Assembly (NCBI GenBank): GCA_045541975.1
Contig: JAZQKB010000022.1
Coordinates: 1 to 64,000 of the forward strand
Source: SIG452 sp045541975
Lineage (GTDB): Bacteria > Bacillota > Clostridia > UMGS1840
Direction of reading: 5' to 3'
Length of the DNA: 64,000 nucleotides
The notes under the pieces are model-generated. The model saw only the letters and a program-made list of their open reading frames with translations. It was not told where the DNA came from and did not search any database. Shown here in pieces: positions 41,286-50,658 of the stretch. Each line of letters starts with the position of its first letter. Within the stretch, counting starts at the first letter, position 1. The position numbers and the translations under genes were made by a program.

Positions 41286-42293
41286 GTGGACACAATCATT
41301 ATAAAAACGGATCACTTAGAGGATGCGGCAAAACTGATTTGTCAGGGTGAAACGGTAGTGTTTCCCACAGAAACGGTGTACGGTCTCGGTGCCGATGCCA
41401 CCAATCCTGATGCAGTGCTAAAAATATTTCAAGCAAAAAACCGCCCTGCGGACAATCCGTTGATTGTGCATGTTTCTTCTTTTTCCATGATTGAGGAGGT
41501 TACCTCCGATTTTAACGAAATGGCAAAAACAGTTGCCAAGCAGTTTATGCCAGGACCAATTACGTTGGTTTTGAAAAAAGCAGACCACATTCCTGATGCA
41601 GTGTCTGCAGGACTTTCCACTGTGGGTGTCCGCTTTCCGAAACACCCGATGGCAAGAGAACTGATCAAACTGGCAAAAACACCCATTGCAGCACCGTCTG
41701 CCAACATTTCAGGCACTGTTTCCGCAACCCGGTTTTCCGATGTTAAGCGGGAACTTTCCGGTCGGGTTGGTGGCATTATCCAAGGTGATGATTGTGAATT
41801 TGGAATCGAATCCACCGTGTTGGATGTCACAGGCGAGGTACCTGTGATTTTGCGGCCGGGAAGTATTACGTTGGAAATGCTTCAGGAAATTATTCCTGCA
41901 ACCTGCCTGCATCCCTCTTTGGTGAAGGGCTGTGAGGAAAAACGCCCAGCCTCTCCCGGTATGAAATATACCCATTATTCTCCCAAAGCAGACGTTATTT
42001 TAGTGTATGGGGAAATGCCGAAAATTATCTCTTATTTTGGCAAAAACTTAACCGAAACAGAGTGTTTGTTTCTGTTTTTAGAGGAATATGATACTTTTCC
42101 CAAAAATAAAATGAGTATCGGCACAAAACACGATTTATCCCAGATGGCACATCTGATTTTTTCCAAGTTAAAACAAGCTGATTTAGAGGGTTATAAAACT
42201 ATTTACATTCCTGCAGTGGAAGAAAAAGGAATCGGACTTTCTGTAATGAATCGCCTCAAAAAATCCAGCGGAGGGAAGGTGCTTTCTCTGTGA
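41286..42293 (+). CDS. L-threonylcarbamoyladenylate synthase (Sua5/YwlC type)
   Basis: 335-residue enzyme making threonylcarbamoyl-AMP from Thr, bicarbonate and ATP, first step of tRNA t6A37. YrdC-like domain (residues 1-205: VFPTETVYGLGADATN, KNRPADNPLIVHV, PSANISG, STVLDVTG) plus the C-terminal Sua5 domain (to 335, ASPGMKYTHYSPKA), so it is the long two-domain form. GTG start with AAGGAGGGAG. ATGA overlap with rimI; TsaD follows. Confidence 0.94.
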   Translation: MDTIIIKTDHLEDAAKLICQGETVVFPTETVYGLGADATNPDAVLKIFQAKNRPADNPLIVHVSSFSMIEEVTSDFNEMAKTVAKQFMPGPITLVLKKADHIPDAVSAGLSTVGVRFPKHPMARELIKLAKTPIAAPSANISGTVSATRFSDVKRELSGRVGGIIQGDDCEFGIESTVLDVTGEVPVILRPGSITLEMLQEIIPATCLHPSLVKGCEEKRPASPGMKYTHYSPKADVILVYGEMPKIISYFGKNLTETECLFLFLEEYDTFPKNKMSIGTKHDLSQMAHLIFSKLKQADLEGYKTIYIPAVEEKGIGLSVMNRLKKSSGGKVLSL

Positions 42294-42724
42294 TGAAGGT
42301 GACCGGTTTAACGCCCCAAAACGTGGAAGGTGTTTTCCAAATTGAGCAGGCCTGCTTTTCCACTCCCTGGAGTTTAGAATCTTTCAAAAACGATTTAACC
42401 AATGAAAATGCTGTTTATTTTTGTTTAGAAGAAGACGGCAAAGTAATCGGCTATGTGGGCATGTGGCAAAGCTTAGACGAAGGCAATATCAATAACATTG
42501 CCGTGTTGCAAGAGTATCGCAGAAAAGGATACGGCAAGCTGCTTTTAGAACATCTGATTGCATACGGCAAAGAACACAATCTTTCGTTTTTGACTTTAGA
42601 GGTCAGAGAATCCAATACGGGTGCCAGAGCACTTTATCAGTCTGTTGGCTTTTTGGAAGTGGGCAGACGGAACAAATATTATGAACGATGTGAGGACGCC
42701 ATTTTAATGACGTTAACATTTTAA
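42290..42724 (+). CDS. rimI: ribosomal protein S18-alanine N-acetyltransferase
   Basis: 144-residue GNAT acetyltransferase. RimI-type features: FSTPWSLESFKNDL near the N-terminus, acetyl-CoA loop EYRRKGYGKLLLEHL and LEVRESNTGARALYQSVGF. Acetylates the N-terminal Ala of S18 and often sits beside tsaD, as here. Starts in a 4-nt overlap with the sua5-type gene. Fifteen nt separate it from tsaD. Confidence 0.92.
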   Translation: MMKVTGLTPQNVEGVFQIEQACFSTPWSLESFKNDLTNENAVYFCLEEDGKVIGYVGMWQSLDEGNINNIAVLQEYRRKGYGKLLLEHLIAYGKEHNLSFLTLEVRESNTGARALYQSVGFLEVGRRNKYYERCEDAILMTLTF

Positions 42725-42739
42725 AACGAGGAAATCTTT

Positions 42740-43828
42740 ATGGCAAAAATTCTTGCGATTGAAACCTCTTGCGACGAAACTGCAGCAGCAGTGGTACAAG
42801 ACGGCAGAGAGGTGTTATCCAATATCATATTTTCTCAGGCAGATATGCATGCCCGTTTTGGCGGTGTTGTGCCGGAGATTGCATCCCGAAAACACATTGA
42901 AATTATTGATAAAGTGGTAGACGAAGCGCTGTCTTCTTCCAATAACACCTTTGATGATTTGAATGCCATCGCCGTGACCTCCTGTCCGGGCTTAGTGGGA
43001 GCACTTTTAACAGGTGTCTCCTATGCCAAAGCGTTAAGCTACGGACGAAAATTGCCTTTAATTTCTGTCCATCATATCAAAGGGCATATCGCTGCAAACT
43101 ATTTGGAAGACAAAGACTTAAAACCGCCGTTTTTATGTTTGGTGGTTTCCGGTGGACATACTCAGATTGTGCATGTGAAGGATTATCTTTCCTTTGAAAT
43201 TTTAGCCAAAACCCGTGACGATGCCATCGGCGAAGCTTATGACAAGGTGGCAAGAGTGTTGGGATTACCGTATCCCGGCGGTATGCGGGTAGACAAAATG
43301 GCACAAAAAGGAAATCCCGATAAAATCACTTTTACTAAACCAAAGTTGGGCGATACCGACGATTTTTCTTTTAGCGGTATAAAAACAGCGGTAAATTGTT
43401 ATATTAAAAAAATCTTGACCAAGCCTGTCAACGAGTATGCAGATGATGAATTTTTAACGGTTGAAGGTTTTTCTGGTTTGGGATTAAAGGTACAAGAGGG
43501 CGGCATTACCAAAAACGATGTGGCAGCATCTTTTTCCAAAACTGTGACCAAAATGCTTTTGGATCCTTTCTTTAAACTGGCAAAAGAAAAAAATATCAAA
43601 ACCGTTTGTATGGCAGGTGGCGTCAGTGCCAACTCTTTCCTTCGTAAAGAGTTTTTTGCCCGTGGAGAAAAATTGGGATTAAAAACCGTTTGTCCCCATA
43701 TTTCTCTTTGTGGTGACAACGCTGCAATGATTGGAAGTTTTGCTTATTTTAAATACGAACAGAAGCTGTTTTCCGACAGTTCTCTCAATGCCATTCCCTA
43801 CATCACCATTGAGGAGGAATACAGATGA
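42740..43828 (+). CDS. tsaD: tRNA t6A transferase TsaD
   Basis: 362-residue ASKHA-fold enzyme that transfers the threonylcarbamoyl group to A37 of ANN-decoding tRNAs. IETSCDETAAAVV at residues 7-19, metal-binding HHIKGH (His112, His116), VSGGHTQ and the C-terminal CGDNAAMIG. Length is slightly above average because of a segment at about 230-255. Works with TsaB/TsaE, which are not in the window. Confidence 0.96.
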   Translation: MAKILAIETSCDETAAAVVQDGREVLSNIIFSQADMHARFGGVVPEIASRKHIEIIDKVVDEALSSSNNTFDDLNAIAVTSCPGLVGALLTGVSYAKALSYGRKLPLISVHHIKGHIAANYLEDKDLKPPFLCLVVSGGHTQIVHVKDYLSFEILAKTRDDAIGEAYDKVARVLGLPYPGGMRVDKMAQKGNPDKITFTKPKLGDTDDFSFSGIKTAVNCYIKKILTKPVNEYADDEFLTVEGFSGLGLKVQEGGITKNDVAASFSKTVTKMLLDPFFKLAKEKNIKTVCMAGGVSANSFLRKEFFARGEKLGLKTVCPHISLCGDNAAMIGSFAYFKYEQKLFSDSSLNAIPYITIEEEYR

Positions 43829-45081
43829 GTGAGAATACCGCATCCATCAGAAAAATACAAAAAAATGCAGATATCTATTTGTTACCTGCAGATAAATTTA
43901 AAACCTTTTCCGTAAGTTTTCACTTTTTTACCGAGCTTCGGGAGGACTGCGTTACCAAAAATGCGCTGTTTCCCTTTCTGTTAAAGCTTGGTAGCAAAAA
44001 CTTTCCCGATATGTTATCGGTCAATAAACGACTCCAGGAATTATACGGCGGTGTGTTTGAATGCCGTGTGGCAAAACGTGGTGACCGGCATATGTTAAGC
44101 TTTGTGTTTGAGTTTCTGCGTCCCGAATACTCCGATGGTGAACAACTGGAAAATTCCTTATCCTTTATGAAGGAGATGCTTACCAATCCCTTAGTGATTG
44201 ACGGAGGATTTTCTGAGGAATTTGTTAACCGTGAAAAAGAAAACCTTACCGACTATATTAACGGTATCATCAACGATAAACGAGAATACACCACGCTGCG
44301 TCTGGTGGAGGAAATGTTTTCGGGCGACAGCTATGCATTATATGAATATGGCAAGGTTTCCGATTTAGCCAACATTTCTGCCAAAGACTTGTACGATTGT
44401 TATTGTGATATTCTAAAGACTGCCCCCTTAATGATTTTCATTTCGGGGAATTTGGAAGAGAAACGGTTTTTAGATACCTTCTCTGTTCTTTTGGAACAGG
44501 AAAGAAAACCTCTTGCTGACAACAAAATTTATGATAGAAATCTTCCTTCCCCCAAAAAAGTGGAAGAAAACGAAAATCTGGTGCAGGGGAAATTTGCCCT
44601 TGGCTTTCAGACAGGTATTTTGCCGGACAGCGAGGACTACTATGCTTTGAATCTTTTAAACAGTGTGTTTGGCTCCGGTCCTCATTCCAAGCTCTTTATG
44701 AATGTGAGAGAAAAAATGTCTCTTTGCTATTATGTGTATTCCCGTTTAAACCGTATGAAGGGGACCATGCAAGTTGGCATCGGCACAGATAAAGAAAACT
44801 TCAAAAAAGCTTATGATGCGATTTTAGAGCAGTTGGAATTATGCAAAAAAGGCGAAATTTCTGAAGAAGAAATTGCTTTTTCCAAAAAATTTATTGTTGG
44901 TATTTTAAAGCAAACTGCCGACAATCAGCATAATATTGCAGATTTTTATATGACAGGAATCTTAGCGGGACGGGTGCTCTCTCCCGAAGAATATATCAAA
45001 AAAATTGAGTCTCTTACCAAAGAGGACTTGGTACGGGTGGCGCAGAATATCACCCTGCAAACCGAATACTATTTATCGTAG
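43825..45081 (+). CDS. yfmF: YfmF-like M16 peptidase homologue (inactive partner)
   Basis: 418-residue pitrilysin-fold protein lacking the zinc motif: the position of HxxEH reads ALFPFLLKLGS. C-terminal half has the M16C features LNSVFGSGPHSKLFMNVREKMSLCYYV. In Firmicutes YfmF pairs with the active YfmH and has been linked to 5-aminopentanol modification of EF-P. Overlaps tsaD by 4 nt, 15 nt before yfmH. Confidence 0.9.
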   Translation: MSENTASIRKIQKNADIYLLPADKFKTFSVSFHFFTELREDCVTKNALFPFLLKLGSKNFPDMLSVNKRLQELYGGVFECRVAKRGDRHMLSFVFEFLRPEYSDGEQLENSLSFMKEMLTNPLVIDGGFSEEFVNREKENLTDYINGIINDKREYTTLRLVEEMFSGDSYALYEYGKVSDLANISAKDLYDCYCDILKTAPLMIFISGNLEEKRFLDTFSVLLEQERKPLADNKIYDRNLPSPKKVEENENLVQGKFALGFQTGILPDSEDYYALNLLNSVFGSGPHSKLFMNVREKMSLCYYVYSRLNRMKGTMQVGIGTDKENFKKAYDAILEQLELCKKGEISEEEIAFSKKFIVGILKQTADNQHNIADFYMTGILAGRVLSPEEYIKKIESLTKEDLVRVAQNITLQTEYYLS

Positions 45082-45096
45082 AAAGGAGGAATCAGT

Positions 45097-46380
45097 TTGC
45101 AATTTCAAAAACGTGTGGAAGAAAAATTAGGGGAAACTCTTTATTTTGGCACGCATGAAAGCGGTCTGGACGTGTTCGTGCTTCCCAAACAAGGATTTTC
45201 CAAGAAATATGCCATTTATTCCGTGAAATACGGCTCTATTGATACCTCCTATACGGTCGGTGGAAAGCTGGTCAACGATCCGATGGGGATTGCACATTTT
45301 TTAGAGCATAAGCTCTTTGAGTTGCCTGGCGGCGGAAATGCGTTTGATTTGTTTTCCAAAACCGGAGGCAATGCCAATGCATTTACCTCTCACGATATGA
45401 CCGGTTACCTTTTTTCCTGCAGTGATCATTTTAACGAAAACTTAGACATCCTGCTTTCTTATGTCAACGATCCTTACTTCACCGTGGAAAACGTGGCAAA
45501 AGAGCAGGGAATTATCGCTCAGGAAATCAAAATGTATGACGATGATCCCGAGTGGAGATTGTTTAACAATGCGTTAGAAGCCTTATATCACAATAACCCG
45601 GTGAGAAACGATATTGCAGGTACGGTGGAATCCATTGCACAGATTGATAAGGATTTATTGTATCAGATTTATAACACCTTCTATCATCCCGAAAATATGG
45701 TGCTTTTTGTGGCAGGAGATGTGGATTTGGAGGACGTTTCCCGCTTGGTGGATAAAAATGTGAAGAAAAGAGAAACGCCCTTTCAGGTGGAAAGAACTGC
45801 ATATCCCGAACCTGATTGTGTGAAGCAGAAACGGATTCAAAAAGAAATGAGCGTGTCAAAACCCAGCTTCATTTTAGGATTTAAAGAAAACCATGTGGGG
45901 ATTTTTGGAAAAGAACTGCTCCGGAAAAATATGGAAACAAGTCTGATTTTAAAGATGCTCTTTTCCCAGTCTGCACCTCTTTATAACGAGCTTTATCAGA
46001 AAGGCTTAATCAATGATACGTTCGGCTTTGATTGTATTAGCGGCGATCATTATTTTGCCACCTTGTTAAACGGAGAAGCAAACGATATTGATGCAACCGC
46101 CGATGCTATTTTAAAAGGCATTGAAAGAGCAAAGCAGGAAGGCTTTTTAAAAGAAGATGTAGAACGTTACAAAAAGGCGGCAATGGGCAGACAAATCCGC
46201 GTCTACGATTCTCTGGAATCGGTTGCCAATAACTTTTCTTCCAACTATTTTTACGGCATTGATGCCTTTGACTTCTTAGAAATCTATCCCACGATTACGG
46301 AAGAAAGTTTGCTTTCCCGTATGAAAGAAATTTTTAATGAACACTATGCGATTTCCGAAATGTATCCTATTTCAAAATAG
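45097..46380 (+). CDS. yfmH: YfmH-like M16 zinc peptidase (active partner)
   Basis: 427-residue pitrilysin-fold protease carrying the inverted zinc motif HFLEH (67-71) and downstream Glu region KEQGIIAQEIKMYDD. TTG start with GGAGG and 7-nt spacing. The active subunit of the presumed YfmF-YfmH heterodimer. The target protein is unknown; EF-P itself is not encoded in this window. Confidence 0.9.
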   Translation: MQFQKRVEEKLGETLYFGTHESGLDVFVLPKQGFSKKYAIYSVKYGSIDTSYTVGGKLVNDPMGIAHFLEHKLFELPGGGNAFDLFSKTGGNANAFTSHDMTGYLFSCSDHFNENLDILLSYVNDPYFTVENVAKEQGIIAQEIKMYDDDPEWRLFNNALEALYHNNPVRNDIAGTVESIAQIDKDLLYQIYNTFYHPENMVLFVAGDVDLEDVSRLVDKNVKKRETPFQVERTAYPEPDCVKQKRIQKEMSVSKPSFILGFKENHVGIFGKELLRKNMETSLILKMLFSQSAPLYNELYQKGLINDTFGFDCISGDHYFATLLNGEANDIDATADAILKGIERAKQEGFLKEDVERYKKAAMGRQIRVYDSLESVANNFSSNYFYGIDAFDFLEIYPTITEESLLSRMKEIFNEHYAISEMYPISK

Positions 46381-46414
46381 AACCAATCATTGCTAACAAA
46401 GGAGAAAATGCACG

Positions 46415-47284
46415 ATGAGTATTATTGAATTTCCAAATCTGGGATTACAGTTCTCAGTGAATAAAATTGCCTTTTCCATCGGTTCTGTAGATGTGCATTG
46501 GTATGCGCTGATTATTTTAACCGGTGTTGTTTTAGGATTTTTATATGCCACGCTGTTTGCAAAACGTGAAAAACTGGATACCGATTGTTTATATGATGTG
46601 CTTCTTTGGGGATTGCCCAGTGCCATCATTGCAGCAAGAGCTTATTATGTGATTTTTAATTTCTCTCATTTTCAGGATAATTTGTGGTCAATTTTTTATA
46701 TCTGGGAAGGCGGAATTGCTATTTACGGCGCTGTTATCGGTGCGGCAATTTCCACCTACATATATGCCAGAGCGAAAAAACTTTCTGTGTTGCAGTTATT
46801 TGATATGGGAGCCTTTGGCTTAATCGTTGGCCAGGCAATCGGCAGATGGGGCAATTTTGTGAACGAAGAAGCGTTTGGCTGCGCTACCGATTCCTTATTT
46901 GCAATGTCCAGCAAGTCGATTCGTGTGGAATTGATCCGTCAGGGGCAGTTGGATGTGTTGAGCCCCTTTGCCAATATGATGGGAGCACACCCCACCTTCC
47001 TTTATGAATCTGTGTGGAATTTATTGGGAGCAATCCTCCTTGGCGTTTTTCACCGCTACAAAAAACATCACGGACAGATTTTCTTTTTGTATCTTGCCTG
47101 GTACGGAATCGGCAGATTCTTTATTGAAGGTCTCAGAATGGACAGCTTATATTGCGGTCCGATCCGTGTTTCTCAGTTAGTTGGATTGGTGACTGCCGTG
47201 GTTGGCATTGTAATGCTTGTGTATTACTTTAAAAAACCGGCAACCTTTCCTGTGAAGCCGGTTTGCGAGGATGAACAAAACTAA
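46415..47284 (+). CDS. lgt: prolipoprotein diacylglyceryl transferase
   Basis: 289-residue integral membrane enzyme that adds diacylglycerol to the lipobox Cys of prolipoproteins (such as binding proteins like the one at the window start). Seven TM helices, signature GRWGNFVNEEAFG, HPTFLYESVWNL and GRFFIEGLRMDSL. AAAGGAGA RBS. Follows yfmH by 34 nt. Confidence 0.96.
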   Translation: MSIIEFPNLGLQFSVNKIAFSIGSVDVHWYALIILTGVVLGFLYATLFAKREKLDTDCLYDVLLWGLPSAIIAARAYYVIFNFSHFQDNLWSIFYIWEGGIAIYGAVIGAAISTYIYARAKKLSVLQLFDMGAFGLIVGQAIGRWGNFVNEEAFGCATDSLFAMSSKSIRVELIRQGQLDVLSPFANMMGAHPTFLYESVWNLLGAILLGVFHRYKKHHGQIFFLYLAWYGIGRFFIEGLRMDSLYCGPIRVSQLVGLVTAVVGIVMLVYYFKKPATFPVKPVCEDEQN

Positions 47285-47317
47285 TCCCATCACCAAAAAA
47301 AGGAGATACTCTATTCT

Positions 47318-48451
47318 ATGCTGCACATATCAGAAAACGCACCCTATGCGATCTGGCTGAATCAGATGCTGGGATACGGCAATCAATGCACCAAACAACT
47401 GGTAACGCAATTTGGTTCCCCAAAAGCAGTATTTGATTTAACCTCAGATCAGATTGAAAACATTACATTTTTAAACAAAAAGCAGAAAACCACACTTCAT
47501 AATAAAAATTTAGAATATGCTTATTCGGTGATTGAAACCTGTAAGGAAAAACGGATTTGTGTGTATTGTTTCGGTGACGAAGACTATCCGGACTGTTTGT
47601 CGGTAATTTATGCACCGCCCATGGTACTATACGAAAAAGGAAAACATTTTGATTACGACAAAATTCCTGCCTTTGCGATTGTGGGTACCCGTTCTTTAAC
47701 GGAATACGGTAGACGCACCGCTTTTGATTTCGCCAAAGATTTGGCTCGCAGCGGGTTACTTGTGGTCAGCGGTATGGCAGACGGTTGTGACGCTCAGGCG
47801 CATTTGGGAGCTTTAAAAGCAGGCAAACCCACCGTTGCCGTGTTGGGTACGGGTGTGGATGTGATTTATCCGAAAGTGAACACGGAATTATATGAATATA
47901 TTGTGGATTACGGTACCGTTTTAAGTGAGTATCCGCCCGGAACCAAAGCGACTCACTATGCATTCCCACAAAGAAACCGTATTATCAGTGCTATTTCTAT
48001 GGGAACGCTGGTAGTAGAAGGGGATTTGGGTAGCGGTTCTCTGTATACAGCAGATCACGCTAACAATCAGGGAAAAGATGTCTTTGTGATCCCGAATAAC
48101 ATTTATGCGGAAACCAGCCGTGGAACCAATCAGCTATTAAAGGAATTTGCCTTGATGGCAACTTGTCCTTCCGATATTGTGGAACGCTATGTGGACCGTT
48201 TTCCTGAATATTTGTATCAGGAAGTTAAGAAGCATAAGGTTCCGCATGAAGTATACTTAGAATCACTAAAAAACCTTACTGATGAACAGAAGCAGGTTGT
48301 GGCAGAACTTTCCGAAAAACCAAAATACATTGATGAAATTGTCCGAAGAACCGGTATGCCGGCAGGAAAGGTAAACGGTATTCTGACTCTTTTGATGTTA
48401 AATGATATTGTTTACATGGTACCCGGAAATTCTTACGCACTGAAACTTTAG
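47318..48451 (+). CDS. dprA: DNA-processing protein DprA
   Basis: 377-residue Rossmann-fold protein that loads RecA onto incoming single-stranded DNA. N-terminal helical region (1-90), core FAIVGTRSLTEYGRRTAFDFA and VVSGMADGCDAQAH, GTGVDVIYPKVN, RNRIISAIS, and a C-terminal winged helix (about 320-377). dprA-topA-trmFO order is conserved in Firmicutes. Confidence 0.95.
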   Translation: MLHISENAPYAIWLNQMLGYGNQCTKQLVTQFGSPKAVFDLTSDQIENITFLNKKQKTTLHNKNLEYAYSVIETCKEKRICVYCFGDEDYPDCLSVIYAPPMVLYEKGKHFDYDKIPAFAIVGTRSLTEYGRRTAFDFAKDLARSGLLVVSGMADGCDAQAHLGALKAGKPTVAVLGTGVDVIYPKVNTELYEYIVDYGTVLSEYPPGTKATHYAFPQRNRIISAISMGTLVVEGDLGSGSLYTADHANNQGKDVFVIPNNIYAETSRGTNQLLKEFALMATCPSDIVERYVDRFPEYLYQEVKKHKVPHEVYLESLKNLTDEQKQVVAELSEKPKYIDEIVRRTGMPAGKVNGILTLLMLNDIVYMVPGNSYALKL

Positions 48452-48477
48452 AAACCAAAAAAGGAGAATCAAAATAC

Positions 48478-50655
48478 ATGGCACAGAACTTAATCATTGT
48501 GGAATCCCCTGCCAAGGCAAAAACCATTGAAAAATACCTTGGCGGTGAATATGAGGTTATTGCTTCCATGGGGCATTTAAGAGATTTGCCCAAGAAAACC
48601 ATGGGGGTAGATATCGAAAACAATTTTACACCAAAATATCAGATTATGCCCGAACGTAAGGATTTGGTGAAAAAACTCAGTCAGCTTGCAAAATCAGCTG
48701 ACCGTGTTTATCTCGCAACTGACCCTGACCGTGAAGGGGAAGCAATCAGCTGGCATATTGCCAATTTACTGAATATCGACGAAAAAGAACCTTGCCGTGT
48801 GACCTTTAACGAAATTACCAAAAGTGCGGTAACCGAAGCAATGAAGTCTCCCCGTGCCATTGATTTAGACTTAGTGGATGCTCAGCAGGCACGTCGTATT
48901 TTGGATCGAATCGTAGGCTATAAATTAAGTCCATTCCTCTGGAAAAAAATCAGAAAAGGATTATCTGCAGGTCGTGTGCAGTCTGTAACGGTTCGCATGA
49001 TTTGTGACCGTGAGGATGAAATCAGCAAATTCGTTCCCGAAGAATACTGGACCATGGATGCAGAATTTTTAACTGCTGATAAGAAAAAAATGGTTTCCCG
49101 TTTGTACGGTAAAAACGGCAAAAAATTTGAGATTAAAAATGCGGAAGTTGCATCTTTAGTGGCAACTGAATTGAAAGCATCCGACATTACCGTCAAGAGT
49201 GTGAAAAAAACTGTGAAAAAACGGTATGCATTTCCGCCATACAGTACCAGTACTTTGCAGCAGGATGCTTCCCGTAAACTGAATTTTACTTCCCGTAAAA
49301 CCATGTCTGTTGCCCAGACCTTATACGAAGGGGTAGAAGTTGCAGGAAAAGGGTTGCTTGGTTTAATCACTTACATGAGAACCGACAGCTTGCGGGTATC
49401 TCAGGATGCCATTGCTGCTGCCAAAGATTACACCTTAAAAAATATCGGCAAAGAATACTATCCCGATAAACCCAATGTGTATAAGAAAAAAGGTGCTAAT
49501 ACTCAGGATGCTCACGAAGCAATCCGTCCCACCTATATTGATTTAGAACCCGATCAGATTAAATCTTCTCTTTCAAACGATCAGTATAAACTCTATAAAC
49601 TCATCTGGAACCGTTTCTTGTCTTCTCAGTTAAAACCTGCGTTATTTGACGTAATTACTGTGGAAGTGGAAGCAAACGGTGAAAGTAGTGTATATAATTT
49701 CCGTTCTTCTGCCCAAAATATGACCTTCGACGGTTGCATGAAGTTCTATCTTGCTCCCGATGAAGAGGAAGACGACAAGGTGAAAATTCCTCCTGTGAAG
49801 GATGGCGACTCCCTAACTTTATCCAAGCTGAAGGATAAACAGAATTTCACCACCCCTCCTGCCCGTTACACCGAAGCAAGCTTAATTAAAGCACTGGAAG
49901 AAAAGGGCATCGGTCGTCCGTCTACCTATGCTCCCACCATTTACACCGTATTAAGCCGTGAATATATTGAAAAAGAAGGGAAAGCTTTAAAACCCACTTC
50001 TTTGGGTGCTTTGGTCACGGATGTCATGAAGAAAAGCTTTGCCAACATTGTGGACGAAAAGTTTACTGCAACCATGGAAGAAGAATTGGACGGTATCGAA
50101 TCCGGCAAATACTGGAAGGATGTTTTGGGAGCGTTCTATGAAGACTTCCAGAAAGAGCTTTCTCAGGCAGATCAGACTGTGGAAAAAACTCCCGAGGTTA
50201 CCGATGTGCTTTGTGATAAATGCGGTGCCAATATGGTGATTAAAAGCGGTAAATTCGGCAAGTTCTTAGCTTGTCCCAACTATCCGGAATGCAAAACCAC
50301 CAAGCCTTTAATTAAGGAAATTGAAAACATTCCCTGTCCCAAATGCGGTAACAAGCTTTTGGAACGAAAATCCCGTACCGGCAAAATCTTCTATGGCTGC
50401 GAAAAGTATCCGGAATGTGATTTTGCATCCTGGGATAAACCCACCGGTAAAACCTGCGAAAAATGCGGCAGCTATATGGTAGTGAAAAAATATCAGCGTG
50501 GCGGAAAAGAGTATTGTTCCAACGAAGCTTGTGAACTGAGTGCTCCCAAACCTAAAACCAAAACTGCAAAAACTACCAAAGATACCAAAACAACGAAGGA
50601 AACGAAAAAAACTGCAACCAAAAAAACCACCCGTAAAAAGGCGGAAAAGGAATAA
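48478..50655 (+). CDS. topA: DNA topoisomerase I
   Basis: 725-residue type IA topoisomerase. TOPRIM domain at the start (LIIVESPAKAKTIEKYLG, TDPDREGEAISW), active-site Tyr in GLITYMRTDSLR (about 299), then three Cys4 zinc fingers: CDKCGAN...CPNYPEC, CPKCGNK...CEKYPEC and CEKCGSY...CSNEAC. It ends in a Lys/Thr-rich low-complexity tail (about 690-725), probably a DNA-binding extension. RBS AAAAGGAG. Confidence 0.97.
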   Translation: MAQNLIIVESPAKAKTIEKYLGGEYEVIASMGHLRDLPKKTMGVDIENNFTPKYQIMPERKDLVKKLSQLAKSADRVYLATDPDREGEAISWHIANLLNIDEKEPCRVTFNEITKSAVTEAMKSPRAIDLDLVDAQQARRILDRIVGYKLSPFLWKKIRKGLSAGRVQSVTVRMICDREDEISKFVPEEYWTMDAEFLTADKKKMVSRLYGKNGKKFEIKNAEVASLVATELKASDITVKSVKKTVKKRYAFPPYSTSTLQQDASRKLNFTSRKTMSVAQTLYEGVEVAGKGLLGLITYMRTDSLRVSQDAIAAAKDYTLKNIGKEYYPDKPNVYKKKGANTQDAHEAIRPTYIDLEPDQIKSSLSNDQYKLYKLIWNRFLSSQLKPALFDVITVEVEANGESSVYNFRSSAQNMTFDGCMKFYLAPDEEEDDKVKIPPVKDGDSLTLSKLKDKQNFTTPPARYTEASLIKALEEKGIGRPSTYAPTIYTVLSREYIEKEGKALKPTSLGALVTDVMKKSFANIVDEKFTATMEEELDGIESGKYWKDVLGAFYEDFQKELSQADQTVEKTPEVTDVLCDKCGANMVIKSGKFGKFLACPNYPECKTTKPLIKEIENIPCPKCGNKLLERKSRTGKIFYGCEKYPECDFASWDKPTGKTCEKCGSYMVVKKYQRGGKEYCSNEACELSAPKPKTKTAKTTKDTKTTKETKKTATKKTTRKKAEKE

Positions 50656-50658
50656 ATT

